A DNA stretch of 64,000 bases from Methanobacteriota archaeon (GCA_029556335.1 JAKQFA010000006.1:124001-188000); one strand, 5' to 3'. Shown: positions 1-8,878, numbered from the stretch's first letter. Notes: generated from the sequence alone by a model not told the origin. Program-made: numbers and translations.

Positions 1-1025
1 TCCGCGGTGAGGATAAAAATCACATCCTCCAGTTGCATGACCTGGCCGATAACGCTGTCCACCCTTCTGAGAAAGTCTATTTTATCTTTTAAGTTACCGT
101 CGTGACCGGATTCATCGGCTCCGTCAATGTTAATCAGAATAAAATCATAATCCTCAGCTGCAGTGTCCATAATGCACTTGGCGATGCTGTCCAAATCAGT
201 GTCTACTCCACCTGTAGCACCTTCTGGCACAATTAGATCCATTCCTGTAATTTTTCCTATACCTAGAATGAGTCCAGTTTCGGCAATGCAAGCTGCTTTA
301 AGCCCATATTTTTCCTGGAAAGACTGCACCTCAGGGACTGCCCCTGCACCACGAGGTAGTATGATGTTGGCTGGGTTCTCTCCGTTTTTGACCCTTTCCT
401 GATTCACAGGATGGTCCTTCAGAACTTGGTAGGATGCCTCCACCAGTTCATTTAGTATGCGTGCAGTTTTATGGGCTTCTTCAGAGTCATCAAGGGCCAC
501 CACTTCTTTCGGTGGGTTTCCTTCGTATTTTGGGTCGGCATCGGAGACTTGATCAGACAACCCGGCCCCCCGCAGAACCAGCACCGCACGGTGTCCGGTG
601 GACTCCTTGAAGATCACTTCCACCCCATATTCTAAGTGCATGCCATTAATTTTCTGGGCGATTTCCTTGGCACCCTTCCTGATCCTTCCTGCTCGGCGGT
701 CTGTAATAATTCCATCCTCATTTGCAGTGGAAAAGTTGCAACGGAATGCAATGTCTCCTGATCTTACCTCAACTCCTACTCCTGCAGCTTCAAAAGGGCC
801 ACGTCCAGTGTAAACCTCATAAGGATCATAACCAAGTATAGACAAATGTGAAGTGTCACTACCGGGTCTGATACCGGGTTTTATAGGATCCATTATTCCA
901 TTAATTCCTTTTTTGGCCATACTGTCCATGTGAGGAGTTTGAGCAACTTCCAAAGGAGTTTTACCTCCTAATTCTTCCAGAGGCCGATCGGCCATTCCGT
1001 CAATAATCATTACAATTGCCTTCAT
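1..1025 (-). CDS. apgM: 2,3-bisphosphoglycerate-independent phosphoglycerate mutase, archaeal type (3' end off window)
   Basis: Interconverts 3- and 2-phosphoglycerate in glycolysis/gluconeogenesis in the cytoplasm. I translated the minus strand from the ATG at 1025: it opens MKAIVMIIDGMADRPLEEL, the alkaline-phosphatase-fold metal site (IIDGMAD), and continues with PGSDTSHLSILGYDP, where the Asp-Thr-Ser holds the phosphorylated residue in this superfamily. Near the window edge it reads NIDGADESGHDGN, a second metal-binding block. The frame is still open at base 1, so about 340 residues are present and the C-terminus is missing. GGTGA lies 6 nt before the ATG, inside the end of the DUF92 gene, so these two and eS1 look like one operon. 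Family assignment is firm. Confidence 0.93.
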   Translation of the reverse strand, partial: MKAIVMIIDGMADRPLEELGGKTPLEVAQTPHMDSMAKKGINGIMDPIKPGIRPGSDTSHLSILGYDPYEVYTGRGPFEAAGVGVEVRSGDIAFRCNFSTANEDGIITDRRAGRIRKGAKEIAQKINGMHLEYGVEVIFKESTGHRAVLVLRGAGLSDQVSDADPKYEGNPPKEVVALDDSEEAHKTARILNELVEASYQVLKDHPVNQERVKNGENPANIILPRGAGAVPEVQSFQEKYGLKAACIAETGLILGIGKITGMDLIVPEGATGGVDTDLDSIAKCIMDTAAEDYDFILINIDGADESGHDGNLKDKIDFLRRVDSVIGQVMQLEDVIFILTA

Positions 1026-1026
1026 A

Positions 1027-1701
1027 CTATATCACCAATCCTATCAGATTTCCTAAAAGGGCTCCAGCCACAGTGGCCAAAAGATTCACGTGTTCATTGG
1101 TGAGGTAATTCCTCTTTTCCAGCACTGCACCTAGGATACTATCGAAGAAACATCCGAAGGTACCGGCGATAACTGCAATGGCCAAGGCTTCAGTCAGGAC
1201 TGGATAAACACCAAGGATGTATGCAAAAAATCCAATAATTCCCGCTCCGATGATCCCGGCAGTGGTTCCCAGGATTGAAATGCCACCATCGGTCCCTGGT
1301 GGCACTTTTTTAAAGGTGGTTATGAGGCGGGGGTTTTGCAGGACTCCTAACTCACTGGCCATGGTGTCTGCTGTGGCCGCAGCGATGCTACCAATGAAAC
1401 CAGCTGGGTTACCAAAGGCAGCCAATACAAAGGGAACGATCCCATTAGAAACCACGTTCTTAATAGTCCGGGTCCCCTCGTAGACTCCTATATCTTTTTT
1501 ATAATTATGTTGGTACCGGGTTAACAACAATCCCAAGATTAAGAAGACGAAGATTAATAGCAGCCAGTTGAAACCAGCTGTGAAGATGATGATTATCCCC
1601 ATGATGACCATGAAGACCGAGCCAGCCAGATCAAGGGCGCGGCGGGCATAAATGATCCCACCGATGGCTATCAGGAGGATTACATATTCGATGTTAATCA
1701 T
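1027..1701 (-). CDS. DUF92 family polytopic membrane protein (TIGR00297)
   Basis: A 224-residue protein made almost wholly of hydrophobic helices (about six or seven segments). The signature AAATADTMASELGVL around residues 107-121 and the glycine-rich stretch after it match DUF92. In plants and cyanobacteria this family includes VTE6, a phytyl-phosphate kinase, so a CTP-type kinase acting on an isoprenoid phosphate is a reasonable guess; that role is inferred from distant relatives only. It sits between eS1 and apgM with 1-15 nt gaps, so it is probably co-transcribed with them. Length is normal for the archaeal family. Confidence 0.85.
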   Translation of the reverse strand: MINIEYVILLIAIGGIIYARRALDLAGSVFMVIMGIIIIFTAGFNWLLLIFVFLILGLLLTRYQHNYKKDIGVYEGTRTIKNVVSNGIVPFVLAAFGNPAGFIGSIAAATADTMASELGVLQNPRLITTFKKVPPGTDGGISILGTTAGIIGAGIIGFFAYILGVYPVLTEALAIAVIAGTFGCFFDSILGAVLEKRNYLTNEHVNLLATVAGALLGNLIGLVI

Positions 1702-1716
1702 GTCTTCCTTGTATTA

Positions 1717-2301
1717 TTATTTTTCTTCGATAACACGGGATTTGATGGTTTCCACCCGTTTCAGGGGGTATATCTTTTTAGTTTCATGATAAACACTGGA
1801 AGCCAGTTTACCCTTGATGATATCTTCCACCAGTTCATTCAGGGTTTTATTGGCCGCGGCTTCTCTGACTAATTTTTCCATAGTCTCCCGTATATAACGT
1901 TGCTGGGATGATTTAGCTCTTTTGATGGTTATGGCTAACATATGAACCATTAAGTTCTTACCGTCTTTGGTTTCCAGCTTTATTATAGCGTCAATTCGAG
2001 TGGTTCCCCTTCGAATCATACTGCGAACGTAGTCAGTAGTTACTTGGTGTCCCATGTACCGGGTATGAGCAGTGTCTCCAGCCACATCGTATATCTGAAA
2101 TCGTAACTTGACGTACTGCTTACTGAAGTCCCCACTTAATTCCCTCATGGTAGCTTCCACTTTCCTTCGCAGTAGCAGATTAGGGTCACGGGCAGGAGTG
2201 GTGCCTATCTCAGATTCACCGAATTCTTTAGGAGTGGTAATTTTGTACCATTGTTTGTCTTTCCATGTGTCGCGTACTCTTCTTCTTCTTGCTTTAGCCA
2301 T
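1717..2301 (-). CDS. rps3ae: 30S ribosomal protein eS1 (S3Ae)
   Basis: Small-subunit ribosomal protein found in archaea and eukaryotes, binding 16S rRNA near the mRNA exit. The 194 residues open with a basic tail (MAKARRRRVRDTWKDKQWY), followed by the family blocks FQIYDVAGDTAHTRYMGHQ and TKDGKNLMVHMLAITIKRAKSSQ. Length is typical for archaeal S3Ae. It is the first gene of an apparent operon with the DUF92 and apgM genes; a TATA-like element lies about 110 nt upstream. Confidence 0.96.
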   Translation of the reverse strand: MAKARRRRVRDTWKDKQWYKITTPKEFGESEIGTTPARDPNLLLRRKVEATMRELSGDFSKQYVKLRFQIYDVAGDTAHTRYMGHQVTTDYVRSMIRRGTTRIDAIIKLETKDGKNLMVHMLAITIKRAKSSQQRYIRETMEKLVREAAANKTLNELVEDIIKGKLASSVYHETKKIYPLKRVETIKSRVIEEK

Positions 2302-2411
2302 TCTAAATCACCTTGACATGGTATTTAAATAAGTGGATAAAAAGAACATTTAGGAAGTTTCCAATCATTCCTACTTCTAAAAATCCTCTAATCATACCTC
2401 TAATTTTAATC

Positions 2412-2424
2412 TTTTATAAATATA
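2412..2424 (-). promoter_or_regulatory. candidate TATA box for the eS1 operon
   Basis: Read on the minus strand this is ATATATTTATAAA, close to the methanogen box A consensus. It lies about 110 nt before the eS1 ATG, which would give a leader of roughly 85 nt if transcription starts 25 nt downstream. It is the only clear TATA element in the upstream 200 nt. Inference from sequence only. Confidence 0.4.
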
Positions 2425-2639
2425 TCCGAATCCCGGGACTAGGCCCGGTTAAAGTTAAGGAGGAGGCAAAAAAAGGAAAACCTCGTCCATGATTTTACTG
2501 GTGTTAAATTAAAAATATAAGGTCTAGAGTGACCTTTTATTAACCTAAAAATAGTAGAGAACCCGCCCAGGTATTAAGCTAAGGTTGGTAGATTATACTA
2601 TTTAAAATATGTGGTGAATAGGTGGATCATCTGCAGATG

Positions 2640-2952
2640 GTAATGGTGATGATAATATGAATTTTCATTAATATTCCATCAAAGCCCCCTGTTTTACATT
2701 CTTCAAGTGAATTCTTAATGGCCGAACCATCAACTTCATAGTTCCACTAACTCTTAAAGGCTGCCAATTCCATGGATTGGGTCGATGTACCTGATCACAT
2801 ATCTAAAACCAACGGAAAATCGCTGTACCGGGAACAAGTCACTACTCTAACTTCATGTCCATTTCTATGGAATTCAACCCCTAGATAACGATTAACCAGG
2901 TTTTTTTATCTTCTACAACTACAAAAAGCACTTCTTGACACATAGCTATCGA
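2640..2952 (-). pseudogene. possible decayed DJ-1/PfpI-family gene
   Basis: Minus-strand translation starts MCQEVLFVVVEDKK from an ATG near 2943, hits a stop, then resumes in another frame with GVEFHRNGHEVRVVT, and after two in-frame stops ends with GSAIKNSLEECKTGGFDGIL. The order of pieces (beta strand, then xxGHEVxVVT, then an acidic helix ending in FDGIL) resembles the N-terminal half of PfpI/DJ-1 proteins, where the last block normally precedes a PGG motif; that motif and the nucleophile Cys are not visible. At least one frameshift and three stops rule out a working gene. The family guess rests on short matches by eye. Confidence 0.3.
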
Positions 2953-2984
2953 TATACTTTATACTAGGAACATCTTGAATTTGT

Positions 2985-3308
2985 CTAAATATTGGCCATA
3001 AACAGTTCATGCTTAACGAAACGCTCCAACACCTCTTCCACAGTACCTTCATCCTCCACTAACTTCAAACCTGCCTGTTTAATACCATACTTGGCATTCA
3101 TACCAGCTTGGGCTGCGATTATAACTTCACAGTCTCCTAGTTTGCTCAATCCTTCTGCCCACTGGTGTTTTTCTTCAGGGTTGATGTTGGTTTCCCGATA
3201 CTCCACTAGCTCTGGATCATTTCCTTCCCACTGGTACACGAAAAATCCCCGAGCCCTTCCAAAGTGATCAGCATTTACTTTGTCAGTGGATGCTATTGCT
3301 ATTCGCAT
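2985..3308 (-). CDS. NifX/NifB-like dinitrogenase iron-molybdenum cofactor family protein
   Basis: A small single-domain protein (107 residues) of the fold that binds FeMo-cofactor precursors in NifX, NafY and the NifB C-terminus. It opens MRIAIASTDKVNADHFGRA, with the His in the position typical of the family, followed by FFVYQWEG and the block VIIAAQAGMNAKYGIKQAGL. I start it at the seventh codon of the longest frame because GGAGG sits 7 nt before that ATG. No nif genes are visible nearby, and many methanogens carry stand-alone members of unknown role, so a general Fe-S or metal-cluster carrier is all that can be said. Confidence 0.85.
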   Translation of the reverse strand: MRIAIASTDKVNADHFGRARGFFVYQWEGNDPELVEYRETNINPEEKHQWAEGLSKLGDCEVIIAAQAGMNAKYGIKQAGLKLVEDEGTVEEVLERFVKHELFMANI

Positions 3309-3338
3309 ATCATCTCCTCCCATCATTCCATTATTTGC

Positions 3339-4079
3339 CTATTCTTTTATACATACGAACACAGGTCTTTCATCAGAATCAGGATTCCATCCTTCTTCAT
3401 GGTACCCATTATAGATATGACATTTAAAACCAATTTCACACAGCAAGTCCTGGATCTTAATGGTGGAGAAAACACCAATCCGGTGTTGGTCCACTTCAAA
3501 ATCCATCTTACCATCCTCTTTTATTAGAAATACGAAGTTGGCGTTGAAAACTCCATCCTGCAGACGACTTTGGGATATGCGGGCCAACTGCAGATCCCCT
3601 TCCACCACTGCGTCCACTAACATGCGGCCTTCTTCCCAGTTTTCCAGGCAGAAGCCCAAGTCAAATAGTAGAACCCCACCTACGTGTAGGTGTTGGTAGA
3701 ATCTCTGGAAGGTTTTCTCCAGTTCCTCCAGGCAGGTATGATAATTGATGGCAGAAAAGAGGCAGATTATCACATCAAATTTCAGGCCCAGATCCAGTTT
3801 TTTCATGTCGGACTGAAAAAAATTAACCCTGGGAAGCTTTTCCCTGGCCAATTCCAGCATTTCTAGATTAATATCTACTCCCAAGATTTGAAAGTCATCC
3901 TGAAGGTATTGGGCATGGCCTCCTGTTCCGCAAGCCACATCCAGAAGTTCATTACCTGGTGATTTTTTATGATGTGTTATGGCCCTCTTTATAAAATCAG
4001 CCTCACCTGGATAGTCCATCCAGTTGTAAATAAGGTCGTAGTAACCAGCATACTTTTTATAAAGCTCTTGTTCTCCCAT
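3339..4079 (-). CDS. class I SAM-dependent methyltransferase
   Basis: A 246-residue cytoplasmic methyltransferase. The N-terminal YAGYYDLIYNW resembles small-molecule methyltransferases; motif I is LLDVACGTGGHAQYL (about residues 45-59), followed by LGVDINLEMLELA, the acidic motif II contacting the ribose, and VIICLFSAINY as motif IV. The substrate cannot be told. GGGAG lies about 9 nt before the ATG. It stands just upstream of the NifX-like gene (30 nt gap), so the two may be co-transcribed. Confidence 0.85.
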   Translation of the reverse strand: MGEQELYKKYAGYYDLIYNWMDYPGEADFIKRAITHHKKSPGNELLDVACGTGGHAQYLQDDFQILGVDINLEMLELAREKLPRVNFFQSDMKKLDLGLKFDVIICLFSAINYHTCLEELEKTFQRFYQHLHVGGVLLFDLGFCLENWEEGRMLVDAVVEGDLQLARISQSRLQDGVFNANFVFLIKEDGKMDFEVDQHRIGVFSTIKIQDLLCEIGFKCHIYNGYHEEGWNPDSDERPVFVCIKE

Positions 4080-4715
4080 CTATTACTCCCTAACTAGATT
4101 ATTTATTAAACATTTTAAACTATGTTCAAATCTTCTTTATCAAGTTCCCCACATTTTCAGACAAGTGAAGGGCGGTTTTAATACCTCTCTCATTGAGGAT
4201 GCATTCTCTGGGAGTGGATAAATACCATAATAACTTCAATCATAGGGGTTCCTTCAAACACTGTTATTATCTGCTTCTTGAGTTAATAAGCAATATTTTT
4301 TACTTATCTATTGTTGGTGTAGGTAGTGTTGGATCTATACCGAAGGGCATTCTTGTGAATAAATTAAGTTCTCAAGCAATACATAACTTGTAATTAACAG
4401 AAAAGTCTGGAAAAATGGAAAAACAACATCAAAAATACTTAATCATTATGTCCTAATCTGGATAACCTTTACATAAATTTTTTTTATCCTGCATTTAGGT
4501 TATCTAGATCCTCATCCACTCCATTGGGGTTTGATATCTGATTGGTTCATAGTTTCCTGACCATCGGTATTATATTGGGCCTTATTGTGGATGTACTCGT
4601 TTTTAAAACGGGAGAACTTACCTTCCCCTTATATGACCTGGTTCATAGAATGTAATGGCACCTTAAGTTAGGTTCTAAGGCGAAAAGTTAAAAAGAAGAT
4701 TTATGTGTAAAGATT
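4080..4715. other. 636-base intergenic stretch without a supported gene
   Basis: AT-rich DNA upstream of the methyltransferase and downstream of DUF116. A 66-codon plus-strand frame (4193-4393) has no ribosome binding site or recognisable composition. At 4542-4655 a short plus-strand frame starting at TTG would encode a 37-residue peptide with a hydrophobic stretch (FLTIGIILGLIVDVLVF); it may be a remnant or a small membrane protein but has no good ribosome site. No hairpin or repeat stood out. Confidence 0.4.
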
Positions 4716-5414
4716 CTACAAGGTTTTTTCGGGGTAGGTTTCGGTGGTGCAGCTTTTGTTCATCTTTTTGGAATCACCAAACTGTACTCCCATTTTCTCC
4801 ATCACGATCCTACTATCCACTTTGGTGTTAACGCAACCGTCCCTTAGGAGGGGAACACCTTGACAATGGAACTTGGAGAGTTTATTCATAGCCAGATTCA
4901 GATCCTGGTAGCAAGCCACGCCTAAAACGGCTTTAAACTTGTTTTTTTCCACAATTTTTTTTAGAAAAGTTGAACCTGGAATTATAAACACTCGATATCC
5001 CATTTCTTCCCCTTTTTTTTTCAAAACACCAATAACGCAGCGATTACAATCTTTACATACCAGACCTGACGATTCCAGTGTGGCTTCACAATCAGTGTTC
5101 CGGAGGCAGTGGGGTAACACCATGATTTTATCCTGGGGCTTGATCCTATTGAATATTTTTTCATTAACTTTATTCCTGACTTCTACCCCGATCTGATCCA
5201 CTATCTTATCATCCACACCCACATTCTCTGCAAACTTCTTGAAAAGCCCATAAAACACATCTATGGTAAAAAGAAGTAACCTGGGAAAAATTAGACGATC
5301 ATCTTTAATTAACATTCGACCCAGTATCAGGGTTACAGACAATAGGACGAGGATTGAGATACCTGCCAGAAAAACTATCTGTCCAAATATCTGATAAAAC
5401 TCAGCAAAAGACAT
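4716..5414 (-). CDS. DUF116 domain membrane-associated protein
   Basis: 232 residues. One or two hydrophobic segments fill the first 50 residues, followed by the DUF116 domain: LPHCLRN.DC, then VCKDCNRCVIG, GSTFLKKIV, VLGVACYQDLN and LRDGCVNT. The many conserved cysteines suggest an Fe-S or zinc site; the biochemical role of DUF116 is not established. It is isolated on the minus strand, about 100 nt downstream of the next gene. Assignment to the family is good, function open. Confidence 0.85.
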   Translation of the reverse strand: MSFAEFYQIFGQIVFLAGISILVLLSVTLILGRMLIKDDRLIFPRLLLFTIDVFYGLFKKFAENVGVDDKIVDQIGVEVRNKVNEKIFNRIKPQDKIMVLPHCLRNTDCEATLESSGLVCKDCNRCVIGVLKKKGEEMGYRVFIIPGSTFLKKIVEKNKFKAVLGVACYQDLNLAMNKLSKFHCQGVPLLRDGCVNTKVDSRIVMEKMGVQFGDSKKMNKSCTTETYPEKTL

Positions 5415-5512
5415 GGTTAATCTCTTACAATATACTCGTATATTAAACTACTTATTAACAAGTTAAAATTAAGTCATACTGGATGGATAAGAGTAATAAT
5501 TGCTAGGTTTTC

Positions 5513-5977
5513 TTACAGTTTTTCTTTTTTCCAATCGATTCTATTTCGGTTAATTTCAACACCGCAAGCTGTGGCCATTATTTCTATGCCTGATAGGTCG
5601 TTGCAAGCGCACAGAATGTCCTGTTCCGGATGAGTACCGGCTTGTATCTGACAATCCAGGCGCACCATTTCTCCACAGCTAACCACCAGTGGCAGCCGGT
5701 GTGATGTGGGATGGCCATCAGGAAGCACCAGGAGAGGCATTTCCATTTCCCTCAATAGGTAGATCATGGATTTGATGCCCTTCTCTACAGTGGGACCCTT
5801 ATTGAATGCAGAAACAGCAATCAAATCTTCTTCTCCCAAAAAAATAGCGATCTCTTCTAGGTCGGGAGTTCCCATGAATATAATGCCTTTGCGGTTAAAC
5901 TTGGCTAGACCCACAACTCCGCTCCACCCATATAAAAATAAAACCTCATCAGGTCCTAGGAGTAACTCGGTCAACAT
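5513..5977 (-). CDS. conserved hypothetical protein, 154 aa
   Basis: I do not recognise the family. The protein is soluble, with an alternating hydrophobic and acidic pattern in the first half (LYGWSGVVGLAKF, GIIFMGTPDLEEIAIFLG), a central LLVLPDGHPTSHRLPLVVSCGEMVRLDC and a C-terminal DILCACNDLSGIEIMATACG. The six cysteines and two histidines of the second half could bind a metal. The start has no strong ribosome site. It follows the small zinc-ribbon gene by 7 nt on the same strand, so the two are probably translated from one mRNA. Confidence 0.7.
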   Translation of the reverse strand: MLTELLLGPDEVLFLYGWSGVVGLAKFNRKGIIFMGTPDLEEIAIFLGEEDLIAVSAFNKGPTVEKGIKSMIYLLREMEMPLLVLPDGHPTSHRLPLVVSCGEMVRLDCQIQAGTHPEQDILCACNDLSGIEIMATACGVEINRNRIDWKKEKL

Positions 5978-5984
5978 GATTTTC

Positions 5985-6137
5985 TTAGATTTCCACTACA
6001 TTATCGGACTGACAAGAGGGGCAAATTATTCTTCTCCCCATACCTTTAAACTCATTTTCACAATCCAAACAACGATATTTTTTTGTTTTGAGTTTTTTCA
6101 TCTTAATATCGGCCATTGGGCCGCCTACACTGCACAT
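5985..6137 (-). CDS. small zinc-ribbon protein, 50 aa
   Basis: A short gene found by translating the minus strand: it opens MCSVGGPMADIKMKKLK and carries two knuckles, YRCLDCENEF and IICPSCQSDN, giving CxxC-x12-CxxC, a classic zinc ribbon. GGTGA lies 4 nt before the first ATG (6137), matching the start rule seen elsewhere in the window; an internal Met eight codons in is possible but lacks such a site. Probably a nucleic-acid or protein binding accessory factor; no specific role can be assigned. It is the first gene of a two-gene unit with the hypothetical protein downstream. Confidence 0.75.
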   Translation of the reverse strand: MCSVGGPMADIKMKKLKTKKYRCLDCENEFKGMGRRIICPSCQSDNVVEI

Positions 6138-6333
6138 TTTATCACCAATCTACCTTATGTGTTCCCTGTTATTTATGATTTGTTATCATCTCTATCTCCA
6201 TTTCTGATAGAAATATTGGTGATGAGGTGGAGTTACCACAATATTATATTATGATTGCATCCATACATACATTAGTTACGGAGTTAACTTTAGGAAAATA
6301 AATGACTAAACATTCTAAAAAATGGTGAGAATA

Positions 6334-8322
6334 TTGAAAAACCTTACTTTTCCATTTTCAGCTATTGTGGGTCAGGAAGATGTAAAAAAAGCTCTTATAC
6401 TTAATGCTATAAATCCTTCAATCGGGGGGGTCCTGATTAAAGGAGATAAGGGAACAGGTAAAACCACTGCAGTACGTGCCCTGGCCGACCTTCTCCCATC
6501 TATCAAGGTGGTTAAAGGGTGTCCTTTTAATTGTGACCCTGAAGATAAGGATTCATTATGTGATTCCTGTAAATCCGGGGATTTCGAGGTGGAAGAGAAA
6601 AAAATGAGGGTGGTAGAACTACCCCTGGGAGCAACAGAAGACCGGGTGGTTGGCTCCATAAACCTGGAAAAGGCTCTTCGGGAGGGGATCAAGGCTCTTG
6701 AACCAGGAATACTGGCTGAAGCAAATCGAAACATTCTCTATGTGGATGAAATCAACCTGCTGGACGATAACTTGGTGGATGTACTTCTGGATGCCGCTGC
6801 TTATGGCATGAATGTGGTGGAGCGGGAAGGAATCTCATTTGCTCACCCCTCTAATTTCATACTGGTGGGGACCATGAACCCTGCCGAGGGAGATCTCCGA
6901 CTACAACTATCAGACCGTATCGGCCTCCACATCTCGGTGCAGAGCCTCCTGGACCTGGAGGACCGAGTCCAGATCATGAACCGTCGTGAAGAATTTGAAA
7001 GGGATCCCGGCGCTTTTCGAGAGGTTTATAAGGACCAACAGGAACACATCCAAGCCAGCATAATCCAGGCTCGTCATAACTTGAATAAAGTAAGGCTCCC
7101 CCGGATTATAATGGAATTAATCGCCCGGATATCACTGGAAATGGGGGTAGATGGGCACAGGGCAGATATAGCCATTCTCAAGACAGCTAAAACCCTTGCA
7201 GCTTACCAAGGCCAGGAACAGGTTAACAATAGACATGTGGAAGAAGCAGCCCTCCTGGTGTTGGGAGAAAGGGTTCACAAGCAGTCTTTCGATCAGGAAC
7301 ATATACGTAAGAAGGTGGAAGAAGCCCAGTCCCAGATGCAGGATGATAAAGAGAAAAAAAAGAGTGAACAAAGCAACAAAGAAGAACAAAATAATAAACA
7401 GCTGAGTCAGGGTGCTAACCTTCCTTCGGAAGAGTCTGGAGGGAAAACTAAGGGAATGCAGCTAAAAAGTAATGAAGAAATGGATGAAACTCCAGAAAAA
7501 GATGAAGAGGGGGTTGATATAAAAAAATTGTTAAAAATGAAGGGTAAGAAGAAGAAACGTCTTTATGGCAGGAGTGTAGACTCCAAAACTGAAAAAGGAC
7601 GCTATATCAAGAGTAAACTCCCCCGTGGAGATTCTTGTGATGTGGCCATAGATGCTACACTTCGTGCTGCTGCACTTCATTCTGAAGGCTCCATTACGGT
7701 TAGAAGTGATGATATCCGCCACAAGGTACGGAAGCATGGTGCCCGGGCATCCATCGCCGTGGTGGTCGATATTAGTGGATCCATGGTCAGCGATCGAAAG
7801 GCTAACCGGGTGAAGGGTATCTTGGACAGTATTTTACAGGACACCAACCGTCATCAGGATAAAATCAGTGTTATTGGATTCAAAGGGAAGGAAGCAGAGG
7901 TCATAGTACCCACCACCAAACGGGCTTCATCTTTCCAAGACCAAGTTGACCAGATCACAGTGGGGGGAACAACCCCCCTGGCATCTGGCATGAAAAAAGG
8001 TTTGGAAATTCTAAAAAAGGAGAATCAAAAGGGTGAATTCGTCCCTTTTATGGTTATACTCACAGATGGTTTGCCTAACGTTGGAATTGATGGGGGACCC
8101 ATCCCTGATGCTCTGAAAATTGCGGAAAAGCTACAGGAAGATGAAATCTTAACCATAGTCATTAACTTTGAACAAACAGCTCGTTACGGCAGGGATATGA
8201 ATATGGAATTGGCCATTGCTTCAGGAGGCCGATACTACGATGTGCAGGACCTTGAGAACCCTGGCTCTGCTGTTAGTCAGATTCTTGATTTTGAAAGAAA
8301 TAATTTATGGCCTCAGGCATAA
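6334..8322 (+). CDS. magnesium/cobalt chelatase-type AAA+ ATPase with VWA domain (ChlI-ChlD fusion)
   Basis: About 662 residues combining a BchI/ChlI-like AAA+ motor and a ChlD-like C-terminal half. The N-terminus has FPFSAIVGQEDVKKAL, Walker A GDKGTGKTT, the insertion GCPFNCDPEDKDSLCDSC and Walker B NILYVDEINLL. Residues about 335-400 are a highly charged linker (many Glu, Lys, Gln). The C-terminus holds a VWA domain with the MIDAS motif DISGSM and later LTDGLPN. In chelatases these subunits drive metal insertion by a large ChlH/CobN subunit, which is not in this window. I prefer TTG at 6334 because GGTGA precedes it by 5 nt; ATG at 6322 overlaps that site. Confidence 0.88.
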   Translation: MKNLTFPFSAIVGQEDVKKALILNAINPSIGGVLIKGDKGTGKTTAVRALADLLPSIKVVKGCPFNCDPEDKDSLCDSCKSGDFEVEEKKMRVVELPLGATEDRVVGSINLEKALREGIKALEPGILAEANRNILYVDEINLLDDNLVDVLLDAAAYGMNVVEREGISFAHPSNFILVGTMNPAEGDLRLQLSDRIGLHISVQSLLDLEDRVQIMNRREEFERDPGAFREVYKDQQEHIQASIIQARHNLNKVRLPRIIMELIARISLEMGVDGHRADIAILKTAKTLAAYQGQEQVNNRHVEEAALLVLGERVHKQSFDQEHIRKKVEEAQSQMQDDKEKKKSEQSNKEEQNNKQLSQGANLPSEESGGKTKGMQLKSNEEMDETPEKDEEGVDIKKLLKMKGKKKKRLYGRSVDSKTEKGRYIKSKLPRGDSCDVAIDATLRAAALHSEGSITVRSDDIRHKVRKHGARASIAVVVDISGSMVSDRKANRVKGILDSILQDTNRHQDKISVIGFKGKEAEVIVPTTKRASSFQDQVDQITVGGTTPLASGMKKGLEILKKENQKGEFVPFMVILTDGLPNVGIDGGPIPDALKIAEKLQEDEILTIVINFEQTARYGRDMNMELAIASGGRYYDVQDLENPGSAVSQILDFERNNLWPQA

Positions 8323-8378
8323 AAGTAAGGAAGGTATAAAAAAAATTAGGCACAGAAAAGAGTACCACATATTGGGTA

Positions 8379-8393
8379 ACCCTTCCAAAGGGT
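8379..8393. other. short perfect hairpin in a convergent gap
   Basis: ACCCTT, a 3-nt loop and AAGGGT form a 6-bp stem between the convergent chelatase and response-regulator genes. It could mark a transcript end for either gene but no T-tract follows, so a terminator role is uncertain. Confidence 0.25.
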
Positions 8394-8461
8394 CGGAGTT
8401 GGGTATCAAAAGAGTAAACTAGTCAGTTACAAAGAAAAAAGTTAGGCTTTAAGCTTTATAA

Positions 8462-8878
8462 TCAGTAATTTTTATTCAAACTCTTCACAAAATTCATACG
8501 GGCAATGGAATGGTTTATAGCCGTAACCAAGTCCTGGCCATCGTATTCTCCTTTAAATAGATATTCCTGGGCCCCGGAATTTAAAGTTTTCAATGCAATT
8601 TCTTCATCAAAGAGGGATGTGAATATAACAATGGGAGTACTGGGGGTCTGTTGGTGGATGGATTGAAAAGTTTCAAAACCTGCACTATCTGGAAGGCCCA
8701 GATCCAGAAGAATCACATCAAATTCATTACTTTCCACTATTTTCAGCCCTTCTTGTAGTTTGTAACAATGTTTAAGCACAAAATCAAATTCATGAACCCT
8801 CTCCAGCATGGCCTTAATGGACTTGGCATGTTGAGGGTTGTCTTCCACTAGAAGTACACGTTGGTGCCTGTGTTTCAT
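8462..8878 (-). CDS. stand-alone response regulator receiver protein
   Basis: 138 residues, a single CheY-like receiver domain with no output domain. The acidic pair is at E12-D13 (VLLVEDNP), the phosphoacceptor is D59 (VILLDLGLP), the switch Thr lies in PIVIFTSLFDE and the conserved Lys in YLFKGEYD. Such proteins relay phosphate from a histidine kinase to a partner protein. No kinase is nearby. The start is set by GGTGA with a 4-nt spacer before the ATG at 8878; the open frame extends 48 codons further upstream but that part is an AT-rich leader. Confidence 0.92.
   Translation of the reverse strand: MKHRHQRVLLVEDNPQHAKSIKAMLERVHEFDFVLKHCYKLQEGLKIVESNEFDVILLDLGLPDSAGFETFQSIHQQTPSTPIVIFTSLFDEEIALKTLNSGAQEYLFKGEYDGQDLVTAINHSIARMNFVKSLNKNY

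Larger units (their letters stand above)
2302..2984. other. gene-poor intergenic stretch between eS1 and a NifX-like gene
   Basis: No intact gene is supported here. The eS1-proximal part holds the TATA-like element and a small hairpin (CCGGG, 6-nt loop, CCCGG around 2432-2447). The far part, about 2640-2952 on the minus strand, contains a decayed coding remnant listed separately. The centre is AT-rich without recognisable structure. Confidence 0.5.

Noticed and set aside
4193..4393. 66-codon plus-strand frame in the 4.1-4.7 kb gap
   Set aside because: No ribosome site and random-looking composition.
5766..6254. 162-codon plus-strand frame
   Set aside because: Opposes a real minus-strand gene and the zinc-ribbon gene; composition is that of antisense sequence.
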